Part shown: positions 1 through 8,400 of the stretch, one piece after another
How the letters are laid out: the number at the start of each line of letters is the position of its first letter
How positions within the stretch are numbered: the stretch's first letter is position 1
Assembly: GCF_003667345.1 (NCBI RefSeq)
Contig: NZ_RCWF01000002.1
Location: 248,001 to 312,000, forward strand
DNA: 64,000 bases
Source of the DNA: Poseidonibacter antarcticus
GTDB taxonomy: Bacteria; Campylobacterota; Campylobacteria; Campylobacterales; Arcobacteraceae
Direction of reading: 5' to 3'
Made by a program: the position numbers and the translations under genes
The notes under the pieces: model-generated
Database searches by the model: none
The model's input: the letters and a program-made list of their open reading frames with translations, nothing else
What the model was told of the DNA's origin: nothing

Positions 1-1
1 G

Positions 2-325
2 AAAAGTTCTTATGCTTTAACAAATAATAGTGTAGATGATGAAATCACGCAAATATCAGCTGGTAACTTTGCTTTAGGATATGAAAGTAAAAGTGGGCTA
101 TTTGTAGTTCAAAACTTTGGTCGTTCTGATACCAATTTAAATCAAGAAGTAAAAAATTGGATTGGTAAATATAAAAGATTTAAATTTTTCTATGCTTCAA
201 GTCCTAAAAGTGCTTTTATAAAAGAGTGTAAAAATTATCATGCTTTTGATAAAAATAAGATAGATAATAAAACTCACCCAGAAAAACCTGAAAATACAGA
301 TTATACTTGTCCTTATTGTAAATAA
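2..325 (+). CDS. C-terminal end of a hypothetical protein (cut by window edge)
   Basis: An open frame enters from the left edge and ends at the TAA at 323-325, giving about 107 residues of the C-terminal part. The composition is ordinary coding sequence for this genome, with a mixed polar and aromatic stretch (QNFGRSD, KFFYASSPK). It closes with a CPYC motif two residues from the end, which could bind metal or form a redox pair. I do not recognise the family, and the start lies outside the window. It converges on the hydrolase gene at 326 with no gap. Confidence 0.6.
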   Translation, partial: KSSYALTNNSVDDEITQISAGNFALGYESKSGLFVVQNFGRSDTNLNQEVKNWIGKYKRFKFFYASSPKSAFIKECKNYHAFDKNKIDNKTHPEKPENTDYTCPYCK

Positions 326-1027
326 TTAGGATAGACTCATCCATTTTCTTATTTCAAGGCTTAATTTTTTAGGCACCTCTAAAGGTAACATATGACTTGT
401 TCCTTCTCTTGATACTTTTGTAATATGTTTATGTTCATTTGTAAAATTGTCTAAAGAACTATGAGTAAAAAGTCTATCTTTTGTACTATAGAATATTCGA
501 ATCGGTAAGCGTAAAGAAATCATTTCTTTATGTAAATCTTTTCTTTTAAAGGTGCTATTCATTTGAATATTATAGACATTTTGTCCTAAATCTGTAAACA
601 TATCTTTTATAAGTTTTATAAGTTCTTCATCATCTTTGTTGGATTCTTCAATTAAAGAGAGTACTTTTTTATGAGATAATCCTTTAAATCTTAAATTATT
701 TATAAGAGCTAAAGTCTGTCTTCTTTTTTCAATCTCATCTGTTTTCATTTCACTTGGTGTTCCGGCTACTAGAAAAAGTCTATTTACTCTATTTGGATAA
801 TTGATTGTAAAATATGTTGCAAGATATGCACCTAAAGAAAACCCTAAAAGATTTATTTTTTCATCTTTTATAGTCTTTCCTAACTCTCTTGCAGCTTCCT
901 TGAAATCATCTGTTAAGGGAAGTGATAAATGAATTAATTCAAAATCATCTTCTAAAAAAGGTTTTAATCTTTTCCATAATCTTTCATCGGTCATAAGACC
1001 AGGAAGTAAATATATTTTTTCTTTCAT
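326..1027 (-). CDS. Alpha/beta hydrolase
   Basis: A 233-residue single-domain alpha/beta hydrolase, probably cytoplasmic since no signal peptide is visible. The nucleophile elbow reads GFSLG at about residues 62-66. An oxyanion-region LPGL motif sits near residue 8, and a C-terminal GTSHMLPLE supplies the likely catalytic histidine. The length fits small esterases and acyl hydrolases; the substrate cannot be told. It is the last gene of a tight minus-strand trio (unknown protein, double cupin, hydrolase) with gaps of 2 to 5 bases, so the three are probably co-transcribed. Confidence 0.8.
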   Translation of the reverse strand: MKEKIYLLPGLMTDERLWKRLKPFLEDDFELIHLSLPLTDDFKEAARELGKTIKDEKINLLGFSLGAYLATYFTINYPNRVNRLFLVAGTPSEMKTDEIEKRRQTLALINNLRFKGLSHKKVLSLIEESNKDDEELIKLIKDMFTDLGQNVYNIQMNSTFKRKDLHKEMISLRLPIRIFYSTKDRLFTHSSLDNFTNEHKHITKVSREGTSHMLPLEVPKKLSLEIRKWMSLS

Positions 1028-1029
1028 TT

Positions 1030-1677
1030 TTACATATGACCTGTTTTTACAAAAATTATAGTTTCCTCATTAACATAAGGAAAGTGTTCACTCAAGTGAG
1101 GACTTCTTATCCAAGATCCTTTTGGATATTCTCCGTATTCATCTATAAACATTCCTTCAAGAACTAAAACTTCTTCTCCACCCCAATGTTTGTGTGGAAT
1201 AAACTTTTCACCTTTTGGCCATTTTACTAATGCTGTTTGTTCATGCAAGGGTTGAACCTCAAGATTACCTTGTCCAGCAAGCCAAGGAGATGTATTAGTA
1301 TCAATAATTACCTGTATTTTATCAGTAAAGAAGTTAGTTTTTCTAAAGATTACAAAACCTTTATCTGATTTTACTAATGACTCATCTTCTTGTGGTAATC
1401 TTAGATAAGTTCCTTTTGGATATTCACCATATTGATTAATATAAGTACCCTCTAATATAAAAATCTCGACACTATTTATTTTCTTTGTTTGATTTAATGA
1501 CGAGTTTTCATTTAATTTAATAAATGAAGTCTCTTCTTTATCTTTTATTGATAATACTTTTTTAAATACATTTTTATTTTCTGTTTCTTGCCATTTTATA
1601 GTATTGGTATCTATTAAAGCTCTTTTTTCATAATCACTATTCATTTTATTTACTTTTTTATTTTTATTTTTTAACAT
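1030..1677 (-). CDS. Double-cupin protein of the ChrR type
   Basis: A 215-residue protein with two related cupin halves, each ending in a YGEYPKG repeat (near residues 84 and 182). The second half has the metal-binding pattern of the ChrR cupin family: PHKHWGGEE, with two histidines and a glutamate. The first half lacks the histidines and is probably structural. ChrR-type cupins include zinc-binding anti-sigma factors and anti-oxidant sensors, but no sigma factor gene is adjacent. An internal ATG at 1644 (MNSDYEKR) is an equally good start, because neither ATG has a clear ribosome site. Confidence 0.7.
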   Translation of the reverse strand: MLKNKNKKVNKMNSDYEKRALIDTNTIKWQETENKNVFKKVLSIKDKEETSFIKLNENSSLNQTKKINSVEIFILEGTYINQYGEYPKGTYLRLPQEDESLVKSDKGFVIFRKTNFFTDKIQVIIDTNTSPWLAGQGNLEVQPLHEQTALVKWPKGEKFIPHKHWGGEEVLVLEGMFIDEYGEYPKGSWIRSPHLSEHFPYVNEETIIFVKTGHM

Positions 1678-1682
1678 AAATT

Positions 1683-2339
1683 CTATTTTAAGTAAGTCAA
1701 AATCTCTTCATTGATATTAAGAGGTTTTGGTTTAATATCTTTCATTAAATTTTTAAAGTTTAATACTAGTTCATCTTTATTTTGTAAAGTCACTTTTTGA
1801 TTAGATTTGATTAAATAAACAGTAAAATCACTTAAGAACGAATTGATAAAAGACATCCATTGGGCTATTAGCCCTTTAAAGTCTAATGATTTTATATTTA
1901 CTTTTGCATCATCATTATTAGCAATAATAGCTTGATATTCTTCTAATTTATAGTAAGTTCTTAAAAAACTTGAAGCTCTGTTTTTAAGTTTATTTTTTAA
2001 ATCTTTGTTATTCGAAATCTCTGCTAAAAGTAAAAAATAACCCATATGGTAAAGTGGAGTTAAAAATGAAACTTGTTTTGAAGGCTCTTCTTCCCATCCA
2101 CTAAATATATTTTTATAAGAACTTTCTGTGAGATATTCTTCTTTCATTTTGTCAAAAAATGAAACTATATTCATAGAATTCCCTTTATGAACAATTTCTG
2201 GCATATATCTTGTTGTTTGTGATATAAGTACAAATTTTTGGGCTGTTTCTTTCATAACACTTTCTTTAAATTCAGAAGATTTAAATAAAATACTAGTGTT
2301 GATTTCTAGATGATTTTTTTTTGAATAACTTGTTTCCAT
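1683..2339 (-). CDS. Hypothetical protein, first gene of a three-gene operon
   Basis: A 218-residue protein I do not recognise. It is rich in predicted helix and has no signal peptide. A hydrophobic stretch (YHMGYFLLLAEI) lies mid-protein and the C-terminal half is lysine-rich. An all-helical fold is likely, but no catalytic motif stands out. The stop codon lies 5 bases before the double-cupin gene, which suggests a shared function with the cupin and the hydrolase. The upstream 127 bases (2340-2466) hold no gene and probably carry the promoter. Confidence 0.55.
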   Translation of the reverse strand: METSYSKKNHLEINTSILFKSSEFKESVMKETAQKFVLISQTTRYMPEIVHKGNSMNIVSFFDKMKEEYLTESSYKNIFSGWEEEPSKQVSFLTPLYHMGYFLLLAEISNNKDLKNKLKNRASSFLRTYYKLEEYQAIIANNDDAKVNIKSLDFKGLIAQWMSFINSFLSDFTVYLIKSNQKVTLQNKDELVLNFKNLMKDIKPKPLNINEEILTYLK

Positions 2340-2466
2340 TTTAATATTTCCTTGGTATTTATATAATTGAACGAGATTATTAGATTAGTATACTGTCACC
2401 GCATTTTATTTCAGGTATTGTTAATTACTTTTAAACATTGAGTTTAAAACTTTAGAAATAGATTCT

Positions 2467-2778
2467 TTAGACATAAATAGCTCTATCAATAATAAATTTT
2501 TTTGCAGTTTTTCCCATACCCGAACTATCTACTAAATCAACAGGTATTCCAAATATATTACTAATTTCTTCTTTTATTTCATTTATTCTACTAATAGCTT
2601 TAAAACCATATCTTGAAGCAAAATCAGGTGTTGATTCAACTAAAATATCAATATCGCTATTATTTGTAGCTTCATCTCTTGAGTATGAACCAAATAATCC
2701 TTGTATAATGAATCCCTCTTTACTGTAAAAAGGTTTTAATTCTTTTAGTTTTGAAATAATTTCATTTTTTTGTAGCAC
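2467..2778 (-). CDS. MNT-type nucleotidyltransferase domain protein (orphan antitoxin-like)
   Basis: A 103-residue minimal nucleotidyltransferase of the MntA type. The signature GLFGSYSRDEATNNSDIDI at about residues 28-46 carries the GS motif and the DxD metal ligands. The start is a GTG, with AAGG seven bases upstream. In HEPN/MNT toxin-antitoxin pairs the MNT protein AMPylates and silences a HEPN RNase encoded next to it. Here the 127 bases downstream hold no HEPN gene and the upstream region is degraded, so it looks like a survivor of a broken module. It could also be a stand-alone nucleotidyltransferase. Confidence 0.75.
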   Translation of the reverse strand: MLQKNEIISKLKELKPFYSKEGFIIQGLFGSYSRDEATNNSDIDILVESTPDFASRYGFKAISRINEIKEEISNIFGIPVDLVDSSGMGKTAKKFIIDRAIYV

Positions 2779-3121
2779 TATTTTGCCTTTGTATTTTATA
2801 ACGATATCATATCCAAAGTTTTGTTTATCATTGTTTATAAATATTTGTTCTAATTTGACTTACTGAAATTGTTTTATAATTAATACCGTATGCTTTTTGG
2901 GAAATTGGAAATTCATGACCTGACCCCTATTTTTGAAATAAAACATTTTGGGATAATATTCATTCTTTATTTATCTTTCATATAACATCTAAGTTGAAAA
3001 ACAAGGTATCCAAACGTCTTGATTATTAGCTATTTTATATATCTTAATTCGACATATAAAAGCTAAATAATTTCGCATTATTACCTTATTTTCTTTCCAA
3101 CATTTTGTTATCCTTATCTGT
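2779..3121. other. Gene-less stretch, probably degraded
   Basis: No gene that I can support lies in these 343 bases. On the minus strand 2828-2923 is open for about 32 codons with coding-like composition but has no start and no recognisable motif. A GGGGTCAGGTC string (minus strand, around 2917-2928) resembles sequences often found ahead of REP-type transposase genes, but no transposase is present. With the pseudogene next door this suggests a decaying accessory region. Confidence 0.4.
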
Positions 3122-3465
3122 TTAATATTCTAAATATTCTTCTATTTCATCTTTTGTGATAAATTCATTTTTTAATCCAATACTTTCTAAAAAAACAATT
3201 ATTGACATTTTTAATAATGCTTTGTTACCTTTTAATGTATCTAAAATCAGTTCATTACTAAATCTGATTCATTAAAATTTCTAGCAATTTTATTTGTACC
3301 AGTATGCGTATAGTCATTCATCATTTTGTAAGCTCTATCTTTAATGTCTGAATAAAACTCTATTCCAGATTCTGCATCTATTTCATCTACCATATCTTGA
3401 ATAATTGGAAAATGATTATTTCAACTGTTAGCATTATAAATTATTGTGATTTTTGTATCACTCAT
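3122..3465 (-). pseudogene. Broken gene for a small helical protein (stop codon plus frameshift)
   Basis: Reading from ATG at 3465, the frame meets a TGA at 3423-3421 after 14 codons. It then continues with a convincing protein (NDYTHTGTNKIARNFNES) until about 3255. There the frame must shift to continue through LILDTLKGNKALLK and MSIIVFLESIGL to the TAA at 3124. The total length of 344 bases is not a multiple of three, which fits a small indel. The NDYTHTG segment recalls small proteins of unknown function found near defence genes, but I cannot name the family with confidence. The two lesions make function unlikely unless they are sequencing errors. Confidence 0.6.
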
Positions 3466-3535
3466 AATATAGTACATATATTTTAATTTTATAATATTTT
3501 CAAAAAATATTCTTTCTAGAGCAAATTTATAAATT

Positions 3536-4213
3536 TTATTTGATACTACAATATTCTACTTTACATTTTATATTTAAAAATAAATCTTTATTTTTTGTAA
3601 CAATAACTTCTTTGAAGCTTTTCATACCACTTATTTCTAATAGATTAGTCTTATCTCTATGAGCTGATTTAGTCATTATTATATATTTTCCTGTCGGCAG
3701 TTTAGTTTTAAAATTACCAGCACCATCGACCGTTACAATTATAGGTTTTAGTTCAGAAATATTTATACTGAAATTTTTAGCAATATTATCGGTTGCTTTT
3801 AAAAAATTTTGGTCTCTTTCACCAGAATATTTTGCAATTGCATCCTTGACACTATACTGTTTAAACATTTTAATATCATTTATAATACTTTCTTTAATTA
3901 AATTTGATTTTACAAAGTATACTTCAGAACCTGTATCAGGTTTAAAACCATAATTATCATTAAAAAAATATGTCATATTCCCAGAGATTTCAGATTGATG
4001 ATATGCTTCTTCTTTTTTAAAATAAATTGCACTTATTTCAGAATTTTTAAATTCTTCTTTATTATTTCTATACTTGAAAATAATACCATTTTTTGTTAGG
4101 CTTGATATTTCTCCTTCAAGTTTGCTCCCATCATTCAAAACCAATGTCTGAGCATTTAACATGCTAACGGTGATTAAGGTTTTTATAATTAGCCCTTTGT
4201 AGAAATTATTCAT
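3536..4213 (-). CDS. Secreted hypothetical protein
   Basis: A 225-residue protein with an N-terminal signal peptide (hydrophobic core ITVSMLNA, likely cleavage near residue 21). It is therefore periplasmic or surface-exposed. The N-terminal third (DGSKLEGEISSL and following) looks like a small beta-barrel found in proteins that bind other proteins. The C-terminal part (PIIVTVDGAGNFKTKLPTG) resembles a carboxypeptidase-regulatory-like or Ig-like beta domain. Two cysteines near the end (CKVEYC) may form a disulfide. The function is unknown. It stands alone between the degraded region and the tungstate operon. Confidence 0.65.
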   Translation of the reverse strand: MNNFYKGLIIKTLITVSMLNAQTLVLNDGSKLEGEISSLTKNGIIFKYRNNKEEFKNSEISAIYFKKEEAYHQSEISGNMTYFFNDNYGFKPDTGSEVYFVKSNLIKESIINDIKMFKQYSVKDAIAKYSGERDQNFLKATDNIAKNFSINISELKPIIVTVDGAGNFKTKLPTGKYIIMTKSAHRDKTNLLEISGMKSFKEVIVTKNKDLFLNIKCKVEYCSIK

Positions 4214-4569
4214 TTTTTTCCTCCATTAATATTATCTAAATAGTTTTTTTTATTTATAACTTTTTATTAGTATCCCATTATAGTCTAATATGACTTAAGT
4301 AAATTATTTAATAACTTTTTAGTTTAATTCAATAAGAGAACTTTTAAAAGCCCGTATTTAAAGATTTAACAAGAAAAATATTACATATTGAAATATTTTT
4401 AGATACATAAAAAAACATATTAGATATTATTTTAATAACCCTTTTTTCATAAAATAACTAGGTAAATGGTCTAAAACGTCTTACTATCATTAGCTCTTGG
4501 ATTGAATCGGTCATTTGATGTTTTACTTAATTTACATTTTAATTTAGAAAATTTAACTAAATAATCTTT
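4214..4569. other. Intergenic gap with nothing recognised
   Basis: These 356 bases separate the end of tupC from the start of the secreted-protein gene, both on the minus strand. I see no open frame, tRNA, repeat or strong hairpin. It must hold the promoter of the secreted-protein gene (AT-rich sequence around 4230-4290) and the 3' end of the long tup transcript. Confidence 0.4.
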
Positions 4570-5601
4570 CTAAATCCAACAAACCTCATCAACATTAATA
4601 TTTACATAAATTCTATCACCTGGTAGTAGTGTTTGTTCTTGCATTTGTTCTCTTGTGATTTTACTATTAAAAGATATTCCGCCTATGCTAAACTCTATTA
4701 GTAGATTTTGGCTTGAAGATTCTTGTCTTATTGATTGGATTTCACCTATTAGTGTGTTTTCATTTTTCATTTCATCGCAGTTTTCTCTACAGATTTCTAT
4801 ATCATTTGGGTTTATCATCACTACTGAATCTCTTTTTTTTGCTTGGCTATTTGGTATTATTAATCTTTGTTTATCTATGAATACTTTTACTAGGTTTCCT
4901 TCTTCGTTTTTTTCCCATGGTGAAAATAGTAAGTTTACACTTCCGCTTTCTACTAAAGTACCTTGAAAGAGTGCTACTCGTCTATCGCAGATGTGATTTA
5001 GCCATGTATGGTCGTGGCTTGAGATAAATATTGTTGTATTGTATTTTTGTTTTGCAGATAGTATTGCCTCTTTGATTAGTTGGGCTGAGTTTGTATCTAC
5101 TCCACTTGTTGGCTCATCTAGGATTAGAACTTTTGGTTTTAGTATCAGTCTTGCAGCAAGTGCTACTCTTTGTGCTTCTCCACCTGAGAGTTGGCTCCAT
5201 TTTCTGTTTTTAAAAGAGCTTTCTAGTCCTACTAATGCTAGTGATTCTTCTACTCTTTGTTCTACATTTGTAGTATCTTTTCTTAACTTTAATCCAAAAG
5301 CTATATTTTCATAAACTGTTCGTTTTAAAAGATATGGATTTTGAGGAACCATTACTATGTTTTGTTTTGTTTCTTGGTTTATATTTTTATTATCAATTCC
5401 GTTAAATTTTATATTTCCACTTGTTGGCTTATCTATAAAAGAAAGTATTGAAAATAGTGTTGATTTTCCACTACCATTTGGTCCAAAAAAACCAGTTATT
5501 TTATTTTCTTCAAGACATAAGCTATCTATATTTAGTACTTTTTTACCATCATAATGTTGCTCAATATTGTGAAGTTCATACAAAGTACTCACTGTGTCCA
5601 T
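4570..5601 (-). CDS. tupC: Tungstate ABC transporter, ATP-binding protein
   Basis: A 343-residue ABC ATPase that powers tungstate import through TupB. The Walker A motif (GPNGSGKST) is near residue 40, the Q-loop follows (VPQNPYLL), the signature is LSGGEAQRVALA, Walker B is VLILDEP, and the switch is SSHDH. Beyond about residue 230 the chain carries a TOBE-like oxyanion-sensing domain (IGEIQSIRQESS), as in ModC/TupC proteins. The start overlaps the end of tupB by 13 bases, so the two are translationally coupled. It is the last gene of the operon that starts with fdhD. Confidence 0.88.
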   Translation of the reverse strand: MDTVSTLYELHNIEQHYDGKKVLNIDSLCLEENKITGFFGPNGSGKSTLFSILSFIDKPTSGNIKFNGIDNKNINQETKQNIVMVPQNPYLLKRTVYENIAFGLKLRKDTTNVEQRVEESLALVGLESSFKNRKWSQLSGGEAQRVALAARLILKPKVLILDEPTSGVDTNSAQLIKEAILSAKQKYNTTIFISSHDHTWLNHICDRRVALFQGTLVESGSVNLLFSPWEKNEEGNLVKVFIDKQRLIIPNSQAKKRDSVVMINPNDIEICRENCDEMKNENTLIGEIQSIRQESSSQNLLIEFSIGGISFNSKITREQMQEQTLLPGDRIYVNINVDEVCWI

Positions 5602-6284
5602 TTCCTTTTTAACTGCGATAATGCGATATTTACTATAAGTGCAACTGCAAATAATACAAGTCCAAGTGCAATACCTGTTACAAACTCACCTTTTCCAGTT
5701 TCTAAAGCAATTGCTGTTGTTACTGTTCTTGTGTGATATTTGATATTTCCACCAACCATCATTGAAATACCAATTTCTGTGATAATTCGTCCATAAGCAG
5801 TCATAGCAGCTGTCATTAAACCAAATCTTGCTTCAACTAGTGTTGCTATTAAAATCTGATATGAATTTGCTCCCATTCCTTTTAAAGATGTATAAAGTCT
5901 TTTATCTACTTGCTCAACTTGTGTGGCTGTTAGTGCAATAATAATAGGCAAACCTAAAACTATTTGACCTATTATAATTGCTTGTTGAGAAAATAGTAAA
6001 TTATATTCACCAAATGGTCCAGCTTGAGAAAGCATTGTATAAGCAATAAGCCCTATTACAACTGTTGGTAAGGCTAGAAGAGTATCTACAATAGTACGAA
6101 CAACTGCTTTACCAAAAAAGTTATAATAACCAAGGGCAAATCCCAAAGGAAGCCCAATGATTAAACTAATCAACAAAGACCAAGAAGATACAGTTATAGT
6201 TGTAGTAATTGCAGAATAAACACTTTCATTACCAGATACAAGCAACTGTATTGCTTCATGAAAACCATCGGTGAATAAATTCAT
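5589..6284 (-). CDS. tupB: Tungstate ABC transporter, permease
   Basis: A 231-residue inner-membrane permease with five to six hydrophobic segments. The cytoplasmic EAA-like loop (LIATLVEARFGLMTAAM) couples it to the ATPase. The sequence between segments (GLPLGFALGYYNFFGK, LLALPTVVIGLIAY) is typical of the Tup/Mod permease group. It follows tupA by 16 bases and overlaps tupC. The neighbouring TupA sets its substrate as tungstate rather than molybdate. Confidence 0.87.
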   Translation of the reverse strand: MNLFTDGFHEAIQLLVSGNESVYSAITTTITVSSWSLLISLIIGLPLGFALGYYNFFGKAVVRTIVDTLLALPTVVIGLIAYTMLSQAGPFGEYNLLFSQQAIIIGQIVLGLPIIIALTATQVEQVDKRLYTSLKGMGANSYQILIATLVEARFGLMTAAMTAYGRIITEIGISMMVGGNIKYHTRTVTTAIALETGKGEFVTGIALGLVLFAVALIVNIALSQLKRKWTQ

Positions 6285-6300
6285 TTTCTATAAAAACCTT

Positions 6301-7125
6301 TTATTTACCAGCATTTGGAATAAATAAAGCTTGACCTAATAATCTAAAATCAGCAATTGTTTGTTGAGTAGCAGGAGATACAACCCAGTTAGTAAATTTT
6401 TTAGCAAGTTCTGGTTTTACATTTGAACATTTTTCTTTATTAATTGTTACTACAGAATATTGGTTAAATAGTGTTTTATCACCTTCAACTACAACTTTCA
6501 TTGTATTTTTATCACCTGTTTGTGACATATATTTAATCCAAGTACCTCTATCTGTCATTGTATATCCACCTTTTTCGTGAGCCATATTAATAGTTCTTAA
6601 CATTCCTTGACCTGTTTGAACATACCATGAAGATTCAGCTTCTGTATCTACTTTTGCATTTTTCCATAAAGATAACTCTTTTTTATTAGTTCCTGAATTA
6701 TCACCTCTTGAGAAGAAGTTTGATTTATTTGATTTGATTTTTTGTAGTGCATCACTTGGAGTCATACCATTTACCATTGCAGGATCTTTTTTTGGACCTA
6801 CTATTACAAAATCGTTATACATAACTTGTTGTCTATCAACACCAAATCCAGTTTCTAAAAACTTTTTTTCTGATGCAGGAGCATGAACAAAAAGAATATC
6901 AACATCACAATTTCCACCCATTTTAAGAGCTTTTCCAGTTCCAGTTGCTACCCATTTTAATGTAGTTCCTGTATCTTTCTCAAACTTTGGTGCTAAATAA
7001 TCTAATAATCCAGTATTATCTGTACTTGTAGTTGTTGCCATCATAAGTGAATCTTTTGCCATTAAACTTGTTGATAAAACCATTGATACCGATGCTGTAA
7101 TTAGTGCTAATTTTTTTAAATTCAT
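6301..7125 (-). CDS. tupA: Tungstate-binding periplasmic protein
   Basis: A 274-residue periplasmic solute-binding protein with a signal peptide (ALITASVSMVLSTSLMAK). It has the TupA hallmark MATTTSTDNTGLL right after cleavage, where a run of serines and threonines contacts the oxyanion. Further family matches are ATGTGKAL, VDILFVHAP and YNDFVIVGPK. TupA proteins bind tungstate very tightly and discriminate against molybdate, which suggests the adjacent formate dehydrogenase can use tungsten. It lies 15 bases after moeA in the same operon. Confidence 0.92.
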   Translation of the reverse strand: MNLKKLALITASVSMVLSTSLMAKDSLMMATTTSTDNTGLLDYLAPKFEKDTGTTLKWVATGTGKALKMGGNCDVDILFVHAPASEKKFLETGFGVDRQQVMYNDFVIVGPKKDPAMVNGMTPSDALQKIKSNKSNFFSRGDNSGTNKKELSLWKNAKVDTEAESSWYVQTGQGMLRTINMAHEKGGYTMTDRGTWIKYMSQTGDKNTMKVVVEGDKTLFNQYSVVTINKEKCSNVKPELAKKFTNWVVSPATQQTIADFRLLGQALFIPNAGK

Positions 7126-7140
7126 TCTATTTTTCCTTTT

Positions 7141-8400
7141 TTAATTAAATATATTTATTTGTGTTTGTAATAATTTGTTATTAAACTTAATAACTTTCAC
7201 CATTTGTTCTTGCTGTATATTTGAAGTGTTTTCATCTGTTACTAAGATGCAATTACTTTCATATAAAGCTGTAATCATTCCTGAACCATATTTATTATTT
7301 CTTGTTACGCTAAAGCCTCCATTTTCCAAATTTCCTAAAACTAAGTTTACTCGTCCTTTTTTCGTTTTAAACTCTTGTGTATTTTTTGCAATTAAAACAT
7401 CATGATAAAACCCTTTATTCCCTTGTATTTTATTTAATACAGGAATTGCAAAAAGTTGTGTGTTTATCATCGCTGTTAATGGATTTCCAGGTAGACACAT
7501 TACAAAAGTTTGTTTTTGGTTTTCTTTTATTGTTCCCATCATAATAGGACGACCTGGTTTTACATTTACTCCATGAAAAGCAGTTTCTAAGCCATTTTGC
7601 TTAAAAGCTTCTGCCATAAAATCAGCATCTCCCATAGATATTCCACCACTTGTAATAATCACATCAAAAGTTTTTAAATTTGAAATAAAACTTATTGATT
7701 CTTCTAAATTATCAGGAACTACGCCGCTATATGTTGCATCAAATCCTGCTTCACTTAAAAGTGAAACTAAAGCATAAGAGTTACAGTTATAAATCTCTTC
7801 ATCATTTGCTTCTTCCCATGGTTCTTTTAGTTCATTTCCTGTTGATACTATTGCAATTGAAATTTGTTTAAAAACTTCAATCATCATAAGACCTTGAGAA
7901 GCTAAAAGAGTAATATGCGATGAGTTTATTACCTCACCTTTGTGAAATAATACATTTCCTTCTTTTTGCTCTTCACCTTTTAATCTTAAGTTTGAACCCT
8001 CTTTTATATCAAAAGGAATTGTTACACCCTCTTCGCTTACATTTGTACAATTTTCAATTGGCACAATAGTATTAGTATCGCTTGGAACTTTTGCTCCTGT
8101 CATAATCTTATAACATTCACCCTCTTTTAAATCAGCTTGAACAGCAAAGCCTTTATCCCCTGCGAAAATTACTCTTTTTATTTTTAGCTCTTTTCCACAA
8201 TCTTCTACTTTAAAAGCAAAACCATCCATAGCTGAGTTATTAAAAGATGGAAGATTTTTCTTACAGATAACATCTGTTGATACAATTCTTCCTAATGCTT
8301 TTGATATTGGAATAATCTCTTTTAGTGTTGTTGTTTTTGCTAATTCAAGACTTTTTTTAACTGCTTCTTGAAAATCTAAAAAATTAAGTTTATTGCTCAT
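7141..8400 (-). CDS. moeA: Molybdopterin molybdenum/tungsten transferase
   Basis: A 419-residue MoeA, which inserts molybdate or tungstate into adenylated molybdopterin in the cytoplasm. Motifs are present in order: NNSAMDGFA near residue 53, MTGAKVPSDTNTIVPIE, ISTGNEL-like SIAIVSTGNEL, TSGGISMGDADF, KPGRPIMMG and LPGNPLTAM, followed by the C-terminal domain. Length is normal. It sits between the NifS-like gene (overlap of 11 bases) and tupA. That placement suggests a copy dedicated to loading the metal brought in by Tup; whether the genome has another moeA cannot be seen here. Confidence 0.9.
   Translation of the reverse strand: MSNKLNFLDFQEAVKKSLELAKTTTLKEIIPISKALGRIVSTDVICKKNLPSFNNSAMDGFAFKVEDCGKELKIKRVIFAGDKGFAVQADLKEGECYKIMTGAKVPSDTNTIVPIENCTNVSEEGVTIPFDIKEGSNLRLKGEEQKEGNVLFHKGEVINSSHITLLASQGLMMIEVFKQISIAIVSTGNELKEPWEEANDEEIYNCNSYALVSLLSEAGFDATYSGVVPDNLEESISFISNLKTFDVIITSGGISMGDADFMAEAFKQNGLETAFHGVNVKPGRPIMMGTIKENQKQTFVMCLPGNPLTAMINTQLFAIPVLNKIQGNKGFYHDVLIAKNTQEFKTKKGRVNLVLGNLENGGFSVTRNNKYGSGMITALYESNCILVTDENTSNIQQEQMVKVIKFNNKLLQTQINIFN

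Noticed and set aside
2828-2923. A short open stretch on the minus strand that reads like protein
   Set aside because: It has no start codon, only about 32 codons and no motif. Kept as part of a degraded region.
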